A DNA stretch of 64,000 nt from Chryseobacterium aurantiacum (GTDB lineage: Bacteria > Bacteroidota > Bacteroidia > Flavobacteriales > Weeksellaceae), in contig NZ_PXUE01000002.1 in the NCBI RefSeq assembly GCF_003020585.1, positions 806,001 through 870,000 of the forward strand. Reading direction: 5' to 3'. The position numbers were made by a program, and so were the translations under genes. The number at the start of each line of letters is the position of its first letter. The stretch's first letter is position 1. Below, piece after piece: positions 8,031 through 15,012 of the stretch. The notes under the pieces are model-generated. The model saw only the letters and a list, made by a program, of their open reading frames with translations. It did no database searches and was not told the DNA's origin.

Positions 8031-8422
8031 TATAATCCACTGTTTTGAAGCTGTGCAATACAGAAATCTATTTCTTTTACCAATCTGTTGATGTGATTTT
8101 TCATTAACCTATTGTGTTCAGGATTTCCTGATATTGCTGAATAAAGTTTTATATTTTTTTGTTCTTCTGCTAATACCTGATTTCTTCTTCTCTCCTCATC
8201 ATACTTCTTCTTCAGGTCTTCATGCTCAATACTTAATTCTGATAAATTTTCAGTAAGACTTTTGTAATTCTTTTGAAGAGTCAAAATCTTTCTCTCTAAT
8301 TCTGAAAAATTGTTTTCTAAATCTTGAAGCATTTCAGGTTTGTATATTCTAACTAGAAGCAAAAATAAAAAAATAATAACACTAACAAAAATAAAACGTC
8401 CTATATTTTGTAATCTCAACAA
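8030..8422 (-). CDS. Membrane-anchored coiled-coil protein upstream of zapA
   Basis: No family recognised. The 130 residues comprise a hydrophobic segment (about residues 9-25) and a long heptad-rich, Glu/Lys-rich coiled coil (about 35-105). The TAATG overlap with zapA suggests a joint role, possibly in divisome organisation; this is inference. The start is odd: only TTG codons (8422 or 8419) precede the membrane segment, and the first ATG (8332) would remove it. The TTG lies three bases beyond the porT terminator stem, so ribosome access requires either read-through or transcription starting there. Translation from TTG is favoured because the membrane segment looks genuine. Confidence 0.7.
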   Translation of the reverse strand: MLRLQNIGRFIFVSVIIFLFLLLVRIYKPEMLQDLENNFSELERKILTLQKNYKSLTENLSELSIEHEDLKKKYDEERRRNQVLAEEQKNIKLYSAISGNPEHNRLMKNHINRLVKEIDFCIAQLQNSGL

Positions 8423-8447
8423 AAAAGGAGGTGCATATGCACCTCCT
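8421..8447 (-). terminator. Perfect palindromic terminator after porT
   Basis: A 22-bp perfect palindrome (8426-8447; arm AGGAGGTGCAT) is followed on the minus strand by six Ts (8426-8421). It lies 25 bp past the porT stop. Its T tract runs into the TTG start region of the next gene, so some read-through or a nearby promoter is needed to express the zapA pair. Confidence 0.85.
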
Positions 8448-8471
8448 ATGTATTTTCAATGTGATATTTTC

Positions 8472-9254
8472 TTATTCAAATTTCAATACAAACATGATTG
8501 CTCTTGTCTGTAATGTAGAAACTGCAGATGCCCAATAAGGAGGTGTACCCGCATTATCAGCCACTTTTTCATTGTTCATGAAGAAAGTTCCTCTTACACC
8601 GGGAGTCAGTTTAAACTTATTGAAGTAAAACTGGATTCCCATTTCTGCTGACCATGCAAAATTATGGGTTGTAGATCTGAAGATCTGCTGCATATTATCA
8701 TCAGTAGATCCTGAGTTAGATTGTAGGTTCACAATATAATTCACCCCGGCAGCAACGTATGGTCTTGAATTATACCATCTTCTCCCGTGAAGTTCCAAAA
8801 GTACCGGAATATCAACCAATGTAGACTTAATTTCTCTTACTTTATCTTTATCTGTTAGAGGAATAGGCATAAACGGAGGATTGGTTAATGATCCACCCGC
8901 ATAGATATCATTGGATTGAGTATTAAAAGTCAACTGTCTTTGCGCAAACTGCAGACCTGGTTCTATCCTTACATCCAGATAGTCATTCAGTCTCCATTTT
9001 GCAATAAGCCCAGCACCGAAACTGTAACTTTCCTTAGAGGAAACAAGGTTTTCGTTTTCATTCATCCCGTATCTTGGATGCAATACAATTCGGTAGTCTA
9101 GTCTATTCCCGTTCAAATAAAACCCCCAACTGAACTTCTGCTCGTCGAAATCTTCCAACTTGTCCATTCTGTTTCGGGTTCTAAATTGCGCGTTTGCAAA
9201 AACGGCAACATTTACTGAGGTCAAAACCAGTGCTTTTAATAGAAATTTATTCAT
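8472..9254 (-). CDS. porT: PorT family outer-membrane protein (T9SS/gliding PorT/SprT)
   Basis: This 260-residue protein has a signal peptide (residues 1-22, ending ANA-Q) and an eight-strand outer-membrane beta-barrel pattern (alternating aromatic strands, terminal ...TRAIMFVLKFE). The N-terminal block FSWGFYLNGNRLDYRIVL matches PorT/SprT, a protein required for type IX secretion. The location immediately after ubiE is the usual flavobacterial arrangement. It fits this genome, which encodes T9SS cargo at 30 kb and 62 kb. A generic porin-like OMP is the alternative. Confidence 0.78.
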   Translation of the reverse strand: MNKFLLKALVLTSVNVAVFANAQFRTRNRMDKLEDFDEQKFSWGFYLNGNRLDYRIVLHPRYGMNENENLVSSKESYSFGAGLIAKWRLNDYLDVRIEPGLQFAQRQLTFNTQSNDIYAGGSLTNPPFMPIPLTDKDKVREIKSTLVDIPVLLELHGRRWYNSRPYVAAGVNYIVNLQSNSGSTDDNMQQIFRSTTHNFAWSAEMGIQFYFNKFKLTPGVRGTFFMNNEKVADNAGTPPYWASAVSTLQTRAIMFVLKFE

Positions 9255-9257
9255 AGG

Positions 9258-9989
9258 TTACTTTGTTGCTTTATAAATTGTGGCTATACCTAAACTTAAT
9301 TTTTTATATTCAACTTTCTTAAATCCCGTATCTAAAAGAATTTGCTTCATCTTCTCCCCGAAAGGAAAAGCATTTACAGAATCCGGAAGGTATGTATACG
9401 CCCTATTATCTTTAGAAACCAAACTGCCTATAGCAGGTAATATATTTTTGAAATAAAACATATAAAATGGTCCTAAAAAACCCTCAACCTTTGAAAACTC
9501 CAGTATATAAACACTCTTGTTATCTTTAACTACTCTTCTTAACTCTGCCAAACCTTTGGTAAGGTTTTCAAAATTCCTCACTCCAAATGCAACGGAAACA
9601 GCATCAAATCTATTGTCCTCGAAAGGTAAATTTTCTGCATCCCCTTTTTGCATGGAAATTTTGCCGTCTAATTTAAGTTTTTTTATTTTAATAACGCCAA
9701 CATTCAGCATTTGTTGTGATAAATCTAAACCAACTACTTTTGAACCTGTTCCTTTTTCAATAGTAATTGCTAGATCTCCCGTTCCTGTAGCCACATCCAG
9801 CACTTCCTGCGGATTATCATTTTTCATCCATCTTACCAGTTTATTTCTCCACAAAACGTCAATTTTCATGGATAAAACATGGTTCAGAAGGTCATACTTC
9901 GGCGCAATATTGTCGAACATATCCTCTACCTGGCTCTTCTTTGTAGCCTCCGAATTGTAGGGAGTAACTTTGGTGATATCTTTTGTCAA
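9258..9989 (-). CDS. ubiE: Demethylmenaquinone methyltransferase UbiE/MenG
   Basis: This 243-residue SAM-dependent methyltransferase performs the final C-methylation in menaquinone synthesis. It shows the UbiE N-terminal block VEDMFDNIAPKYDLLNHVLSMKIDVLWR, SAM motif I DVATGTGDLAI, the acidic GDAENLPF motif and the C-terminal Gly-Ile-Ala-Thr-Ile-Tyr-Lys tail. Flavobacteria rely on menaquinone, so the MenG activity is the relevant one. It is separated by 3 bp from both neighbours (porT and the upstream membrane protein), indicating an operon. Confidence 0.95.
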   Translation of the reverse strand: MTKDITKVTPYNSEATKKSQVEDMFDNIAPKYDLLNHVLSMKIDVLWRNKLVRWMKNDNPQEVLDVATGTGDLAITIEKGTGSKVVGLDLSQQMLNVGVIKIKKLKLDGKISMQKGDAENLPFEDNRFDAVSVAFGVRNFENLTKGLAELRRVVKDNKSVYILEFSKVEGFLGPFYMFYFKNILPAIGSLVSKDNRAYTYLPDSVNAFPFGEKMKQILLDTGFKKVEYKKLSLGIATIYKATK

Positions 9990-9992
9990 AAC

Positions 9993-10562
9993 TTAAAACT
10001 TGTAATATTCTTTGTAATAATTTAGGTAATCTTGTTTTCTGAAGATCTTTGATCTCGATTCCACTTTCTGGATATTCTTGATCAGTTTATCATAATCTTC
10101 GTCTACATTGTAATAAAATTCTTCTGTGTAAAGCTTATTGAAACGCTTTGCTCCTCCGAGGTAATCTTTTCCGTCTATGACAGTCTTATCAAGCGCCATC
10201 AATAACGAATCTTTTTTAAGGTTATACCCGTAGTACTGGTCATTCACATAGTAATCCTGATGTGCAATATTAAGCAGACCACGAAGCTTGTTTACTTCAA
10301 ATGCCGAATCATAAAGCATTTTTTTATTTTGGTCGAAAACCTGAATAGAGTTTTTTCCCTTATTCAAATCCACATGCACATACTGCCCCGCCGAAATGAT
10401 CCCTTCAGAACCGTTATTGATCTTAAAGTAATACGTATTGGGGGTAGGATTATCTACAACATAATAATTCTTCTTGGCTAAAAAAAGGAAGTAGATCCCA
10501 AAGGCACCGATAAACGCCACAGCTGCAATGAGTAAGCCTTTTAAGGATGAGTTGTTTTTCAT
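9993..10562 (-). CDS. Membrane-anchored protein of unknown function
   Basis: Not recognised. The 189-residue protein has one N-terminal transmembrane segment (about residues 9-27, inside-positive start MKNNSSLK), then an extracytoplasmic beta-rich region (about 33-90) and a Tyr/Lys-rich helical C-terminus. It is the first gene of the ubiE-porT operon (3 bp before ubiE). A -7 box on the minus strand (10592-10585) drives it, divergent from the FabH-like gene. A role in the envelope or in T9SS assembly is possible but only from context. Confidence 0.8.
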   Translation of the reverse strand: MKNNSSLKGLLIAAVAFIGAFGIYFLFLAKKNYYVVDNPTPNTYYFKINNGSEGIISAGQYVHVDLNKGKNSIQVFDQNKKMLYDSAFEVNKLRGLLNIAHQDYYVNDQYYGYNLKKDSLLMALDKTVIDGKDYLGGAKRFNKLYTEEFYYNVDEDYDKLIKNIQKVESRSKIFRKQDYLNYYKEYYKF

Positions 10563-10584
10563 AGATTGTAAAGTACAATTTTTG

Positions 10585-10637
10585 CAAATTTAATAATATT
10601 TTTAATTCTCGGTTATTAATATTAATTATTAACTTTG
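10585..10637. promoter_or_regulatory. Divergent promoter pair
   Basis: TAAATTTG on the minus strand (10592-10585) serves the ubiE operon, and TAACTTTG on the plus strand (10630-10637) serves the FabH-like gene 27 bp further on. Both match TAnnTTTG; -33 TTG elements are not clear. The region between is almost pure A/T. Confidence 0.6.
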
Positions 10638-10663
10638 CATCTTTAAAAAAATCATATAAACGA

Positions 10664-11731
10664 ATGCCGAATACGATCATTATTGGCTCTGGATGTTATA
10701 TCCCGAACAGAGTTATTGGTAGAGATTACTTCATGAATTCCGAGTTCTATACTGAAGACGGGGTGAAAATTGAAAAGCCTGTGGAAGAAACCATTGCGAA
10801 GTTTGTAGAAATTACAGAAATCGAAAACAGGAGATTCATTGAGGATGATCTTTCCAATTCACAGATCGGTTATGAAGCCGCAAAAATTGCCCTTGAGGAT
10901 GCAAAGGTAGACGGCGAAGAACTGGATTATATTATTTACGCGAGTAATTTCGGGGAAGTTACTGAGAACGGATATGCTGACTTCATGCCAACAATGGCAG
11001 CGAGGGTAAAGAATAAGCTAGGCATCAAAAACAGAAAATGCGTAACCTACGATATGCTTTTCGGATGTCCTGGATGGGTAGAAGCTATGATTTTAGCTGA
11101 CAATCTAATTAAAGCCAAGGTTGCCAAAACAGTTTTAGTAATCGGGGGTGAAACTTTAAGCCGTGTAACGGATCCACACGACAGAAACAGAATGATTTTT
11201 GCTGATGGTGCAGGTGCTGTAGTAGTAAAAGCAACGGATGAGGAAAATGTAGGAATTATTGCACACAATACGATTTGTGACAATGGCCCGGAATTAAACT
11301 ATCTTGAAAACCAACCTTCTATCAACAAAGAAGTAGATCAAAAACGTCTTTATGTAAGAATGCTGGGTAGAAAAATCTACGAATACGCTCTTAAAAATGT
11401 ACCTGTTGCAATTAAGGAAACTATTACAGACGCAGGACTTTCTATTGAAGACATTGATAAAATCTTAATTCACCAGGCCAATGCCAAGATGGATTATGCC
11501 ATGATTGAAAGACTTCACAGACTTTACGACATCAAGGAATACGATCACGCGATCTCTCCTATGACAATCCAAGACCTTGGAAATACGTCTGTTGCAACTA
11601 TTCCTACCATGTATGATTTAATAATTAAAGGAAAAATGGAAGGTCAATCGTTTAAAGAGAAAGGTAACATTGTAATGACTTCGGTAGGTGCCGGAATGAA
11701 CATCAATGCTATCGTTTATAGATTTCCTTAA
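10664..11731 (+). CDS. 3-oxoacyl-ACP synthase III family protein (FabH-like)
   Basis: This 355-residue thiolase-fold condensing enzyme has the full triad: Cys135 (MLFGCPGW), His270 (ILIHQANAKM) and Asn307 (DLGNTSVATIP). It would condense an acyl-CoA starter with malonyl-ACP. It is longer than E. coli FabH (317 aa), with an insertion near residues 25-45, and belongs to the FabH-like group flavobacteria carry besides a standard FabH. Substrate is therefore uncertain: fatty-acid initiation, branched-chain priming or a specialised lipid. It is monocistronic with its own terminator. Confidence 0.88.
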   Translation: MPNTIIIGSGCYIPNRVIGRDYFMNSEFYTEDGVKIEKPVEETIAKFVEITEIENRRFIEDDLSNSQIGYEAAKIALEDAKVDGEELDYIIYASNFGEVTENGYADFMPTMAARVKNKLGIKNRKCVTYDMLFGCPGWVEAMILADNLIKAKVAKTVLVIGGETLSRVTDPHDRNRMIFADGAGAVVVKATDEENVGIIAHNTICDNGPELNYLENQPSINKEVDQKRLYVRMLGRKIYEYALKNVPVAIKETITDAGLSIEDIDKILIHQANAKMDYAMIERLHRLYDIKEYDHAISPMTIQDLGNTSVATIPTMYDLIIKGKMEGQSFKEKGNIVMTSVGAGMNINAIVYRFP

Positions 11732-11756
11732 AATATTTTAAACAATAAAAAAATAT

Positions 11757-11790
11757 AAAAGCACAGGGAAGTTATTCTTTGTGCTTTTTT
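11757..11790 (+). terminator. Terminator of the FabH-like gene
   Basis: The stem AAAAGCACA (11757-11765) and TGTGCTTTT (11780-11788) is followed by further Ts. The GTG at 11781, an apparent upstream start for the next gene, lies inside this stem and is therefore unlikely to be used. Confidence 0.8.
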
Positions 11791-11801
11791 TGAATCAGAA
11801 C

Positions 11802-13007
11802 ATGCAAAAAAATCTTTTAATTATTGCGGGGATCTTCCTGTTTTTGGAAGTTTACATTTATCAAGCCATAAGAACCCTTACAGACAATCTTTGGGTAAGA
11901 ATTGGCTACTGGGCAGTGTCTTTAATTGTTTATGGAATTTTCGCCTACGAGGTCACTCACTATCAGAGATCAGACCGAAGCATGATGAAAGCCCAAATCA
12001 TGATTTCCTTATTTCTGATATTTATTCTTCCTAAAATCTTTGTGGTTTTATTTTTGTTAATTGATGACATCATCAGAATTGGCGGCTATCTGATTGGCTT
12101 TGCAAAACCCTCTGAAAACTTCTTCCCCGAGCGAAGAAAATTCCTGAGCCTGGTCGGACTTGGAATGAGTGGAGTTCTTTCTGCCCTATTCATTGATGGA
12201 ATTACTTTTGGGAAATACAGACATAAAGTAAGAAAGGTAAAGGTAAAATTTCCAAATCTCCCGAAAGTCTTTAAAGGATATAAAATCATTCAGATTTCAG
12301 ATGTTCACAGTGGAAGCTTTGCCGACCCAAGCAAGCTGCAGCACGCTGTAGACCTCATCAACGAGCAGAAGCCGGACCTTGTTCTATTTACCGGAGACAT
12401 GGTAAATAATGTCGCCGATGAATTTAAGCCTTTCATTCCTCTTTTTTCACAAATCAAGGCTAAAGACGGCAAGTTTGCAGTGCTTGGAAATCACGACTAT
12501 GGTGATTATGTAAACTGGGAATCTCCGGAGGTCAAAAAGAAAAATCTGGATACACTGATCGACTATGAAAAGCAGGCAGGGTTTGACATGCTTAGAAATG
12601 AAAACAGGGCTATTGAAAGAAACGGAGAGAAACTATACATTCTAGGCGTTGAAAACTGGGGGTTAAAACCTTTTCCGCAGTTTGGAAAAATTGATAAAGC
12701 TTTAAAAAACGTACCGGAATCCGCCACAAAGATCCTGATGAGCCATGACCCTACTCACTTTGATTATGTAGTGAAAAAACATCCAGGAAACATTCACCTG
12801 ACCCTTTCTGGCCACACTCATGGAATGCAGTTTGGTTTAGATCTTAAAAACATAAAATGGTCACCGGTTCAGTATCGTTACCCAAAATGGGCAGATTTAT
12901 ACGAGAGTGAAGGTAAATTACTGTATGTAAACAGAGGTTTTGGGGTGTTAGGATATCCGGGGAGAGTTGGGGTATTACCTGAAATTACACTTTTTGAACT
13001 GAGCTAG
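11802..13007 (+). CDS. Membrane metallophosphoesterase (YkuE/YaeI type)
   Basis: This protein of about 401 residues has three to four N-terminal hydrophobic helices (roughly the first 140 residues) followed by a calcineurin-like phosphoesterase domain. Metal-binding motifs are visible in order: DVHSG, GDMV, GNHDYGD, SHDP and SGHTHGMQFG, giving the complete two-metal site. The family includes YkuE and YaeI (UDP-diacylglucosamine hydrolase-like) enzymes, but the substrate here is not determinable. I chose the ATG at 11802; the GTG at 11781 lies in the preceding terminator. Confidence 0.9.
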   Translation: MQKNLLIIAGIFLFLEVYIYQAIRTLTDNLWVRIGYWAVSLIVYGIFAYEVTHYQRSDRSMMKAQIMISLFLIFILPKIFVVLFLLIDDIIRIGGYLIGFAKPSENFFPERRKFLSLVGLGMSGVLSALFIDGITFGKYRHKVRKVKVKFPNLPKVFKGYKIIQISDVHSGSFADPSKLQHAVDLINEQKPDLVLFTGDMVNNVADEFKPFIPLFSQIKAKDGKFAVLGNHDYGDYVNWESPEVKKKNLDTLIDYEKQAGFDMLRNENRAIERNGEKLYILGVENWGLKPFPQFGKIDKALKNVPESATKILMSHDPTHFDYVVKKHPGNIHLTLSGHTHGMQFGLDLKNIKWSPVQYRYPKWADLYESEGKLLYVNRGFGVLGYPGRVGVLPEITLFELS

Positions 13008-13105
13008 TTTTAAAATCCAAGGTTTAAAGTTTAAGGTTTAGAGATTGAAGATCTACTACCACAAGAAATTGTTTTCTTCTGCAACCTGACAGCCACTACT
13101 GCAAC

Positions 13106-13858
13106 CTAAAAAATATAATCTTTCATACGGGAGGTAGCCATATCTTTCTCGTTGATAAACCTAAGGAGGGCATCTAATTTGTCCTCCATTTTTCTGCCCG
13201 AAAACAGGCTTCTATAAAACGGAATATCAAAAGGGTGCTTCTTAAAATCCGTAAACTGCCACGCATTAAGGTAGATCAAAACAAACTCTTCATTCTGCAA
13301 TGTTTCCAATACCATATTCTGGTAATACTTCATGGGCAAAATCTGAAACACAAAATCATTGTATGGCAACTGACTGTAAGGGGAGATGCTTTCCGGAACA
13401 ATACTAAGTCCGTTCTCTTCTGTAATTTCGGTATCTCTTTTAAGGCGTTTGAATGGAAAAAGGATGTTGGCATTATCAATATTGGAGACATAATTAAATT
13501 CCATCAGTTTCAGATCCTCCTGTGGAATCTTGATGTCCTTTTGACGAATTCCCCTGATTTGCTTTTCCAAAAATTCCTGAATATTCTTCTTGGCATTTTC
13601 AATTTCTGCAAGATTTGAATCCCTATTATAGAAGGCAATTTCATGCCCTTTGGATGAAATTGCCTTTATAAGATTTTTAAGTTTTTCAGTAAGAGAAACC
13701 TCCACAAAAAAACTTGCTTTCGTATCATGAACATCTAAAATTCTAAGAATAGCTTTGGTATTCTCTTCTATAATTTTCAATCTTTCGTCACTAGTAATTT
13801 GTGAGCCAACTTTTGCTTCAGCTTCAATATTTGTAATGTTGAAAGTCAATAATATCAT
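13106..13858 (-). CDS. Polysaccharide-deacetylase-like protein, degenerate active site
   Basis: The 250 residues follow the layout of flavobacterial NodB-fold deacetylases: MILLTF-x at the N-terminus, E-NTKAILRILD, KASFFVEV, a GHEIAFYNRD block, and a C-terminal F-DIPFYRSLFSGRKM segment. The catalytic residues are not conserved. The first motif reads FN rather than FD, and the His-x3-His metal site after GHEIA is absent (FYNRDSN). No signal peptide is present. It probably lacks deacetylase activity and may have a structural or regulatory role. The call rests on pattern similarity only. Nearby genes give no clear partner. Confidence 0.65.
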   Translation of the reverse strand: MILLTFNITNIEAEAKVGSQITSDERLKIIEENTKAILRILDVHDTKASFFVEVSLTEKLKNLIKAISSKGHEIAFYNRDSNLAEIENAKKNIQEFLEKQIRGIRQKDIKIPQEDLKLMEFNYVSNIDNANILFPFKRLKRDTEITEENGLSIVPESISPYSQLPYNDFVFQILPMKYYQNMVLETLQNEEFVLIYLNAWQFTDFKKHPFDIPFYRSLFSGRKMEDKLDALLRFINEKDMATSRMKDYIF

Positions 13859-13942
13859 TTAAATTAAATTTTAGATAAAAATTATAATAAGCTAAAAATC
13901 AGATGTTAAATAAATACTTAATTAAAGTATAACTTTACATTA

Positions 13943-14908
13943 TTAATGCTTAGCTAATTTTACTTTTAGATTTTTGATCATATCCTTACTCATTTCAGAA
14001 ATCCCGAAGTCGTAAGTCAACCCCCAGTCTTTTTTAGCTACAGAATCATCAATAGAAGCAGGCCATGAATCAGCAATTGCTTGTCTGAAATCCGGGTTAT
14101 AATCGATAGCAAAATCAGGAATTTCTTTCTTAATTTCTTCTGCCAATTCTTTTGGAGTAAATGACATTCCCCCTAAGTTATAAGAAGAACGAACAGTTAA
14201 ACTTTCTTTCGGAGCATCCATTAATTTTAAGGTTGCATTAATGGCATCATCCATATACAACATCGGCATTCCTGTATCTTCAGAAATGAAACTTGTATAT
14301 TTTCCTTCTTCAATTGCCTTGTAGAAAATTTCAACAGCGTAGTCGGTAGTACCACCACCTGCCGGAGTTTTCCATGAGATCAACCCAGGATATCTGATAC
14401 TTCTTACATCTACTCCATATTTATCAAAGTAGTATTCACACCACTTCTCCCCTGCCATTTTAGAGATCCCATAAACAGTTGTTGGGTTCAATACTACATC
14501 TTGTCCAACATCATGCTTAGGAATTCCTTTCCCAAAGACTGCGATTGAACTTGGCCAGAAGATCTTTTTAAGAAGCCCTTCTTTAGCCATTTCACAAAAG
14601 TGAAGAAGAGGCTCAAGATTCAATTTCCAAGCGAAAATAGGCTGCTTTTCCGAAGTTCCGGATAAAAGTGATGCCAAGTGATACACTGTAGTAATTTCAT
14701 AATCATGAATCACCTGTCTTACCAATTGGGTATTGGTAACATCCATTCTCTCATAGTGTCCGGCAGAAGTAATTCCTTCCTGCCATCTGTCCAGCCCTGA
14801 AGCCACTACATTTTCCGCTCCGTGGATCTCCACAAGTCTATTCGTAAGTTCCGTGCCGATTTGTCCCAAGGCACCTGTAATAAGTATTCTTTCCGTATAG
14901 GATTCCAT
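13943..14908 (-). CDS. L-threonine 3-dehydrogenase, SDR (epimerase-like) type
   Basis: This 321-residue cytoplasmic NAD-dependent extended SDR would oxidise L-threonine to 2-amino-3-ketobutyrate, the first step of threonine breakdown to glycine. Visible features are the Rossmann motif ITGALGQIG near residue 10, HLASLLSGTSE, the catalytic Tyr-x3-Lys (VYGISKMAGE), and PGLISWKTPAGGGTTDYAVEIF. The last is characteristic of the SDR-type threonine dehydrogenases rather than the zinc-dependent Tdh. A canonical promoter lies upstream. No glycine C-acetyltransferase gene is in the window. Confidence 0.9.
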   Translation of the reverse strand: MESYTERILITGALGQIGTELTNRLVEIHGAENVVASGLDRWQEGITSAGHYERMDVTNTQLVRQVIHDYEITTVYHLASLLSGTSEKQPIFAWKLNLEPLLHFCEMAKEGLLKKIFWPSSIAVFGKGIPKHDVGQDVVLNPTTVYGISKMAGEKWCEYYFDKYGVDVRSIRYPGLISWKTPAGGGTTDYAVEIFYKAIEEGKYTSFISEDTGMPMLYMDDAINATLKLMDAPKESLTVRSSYNLGGMSFTPKELAEEIKKEIPDFAIDYNPDFRQAIADSWPASIDDSVAKKDWGLTYDFGISEMSKDMIKNLKVKLAKH

Positions 14909-14932
14909 TTTTCAGATTTTTTTAGAATTGTA

Positions 14933-14960
14933 CAAAAGTAAAAAAATCAAGCCAATCCAA
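14933..14960 (-). promoter_or_regulatory. Promoter of the threonine dehydrogenase gene
   Basis: On the minus strand TTG (14960-14958), a 17-base spacer and TACTTTTG (14940-14933) form a Bacteroidota-type promoter about 25 bp before the ATG. Confidence 0.6.
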
Positions 14961-14962
14961 GC

Positions 14963-14990
14963 AAAAAAGGTACACTTTCGCATACCTTTT
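14963..14990 (-). terminator. Terminator of the TonB receptor gene
   Basis: AAAAGGTA (14965-14972) pairs with TACCTTTT (14983-14990) around a 10-base loop and ends in six Ts on the minus strand. It lies about 22 bp after the receptor stop and directly upstream of the threonine dehydrogenase promoter. Confidence 0.75.
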
Positions 14991-15012
14991 ATAATCCTAA
15001 GAAAAATATTGT

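Noticed and set aside
7725..8048. 107-codon plus-strand frame opposite zapA
   Set aside because: It is the antisense shadow of zapA, rich in Phe/Ser/His, with no family resemblance.
9517..9960. 147-codon plus-strand frame inside ubiE
   Set aside because: Antisense to a clear UbiE coding region; composition is that of a shadow frame.
11781..11801. GTG start for the metallophosphoesterase
   Set aside because: The GTG is inside the terminator stem of the preceding gene.
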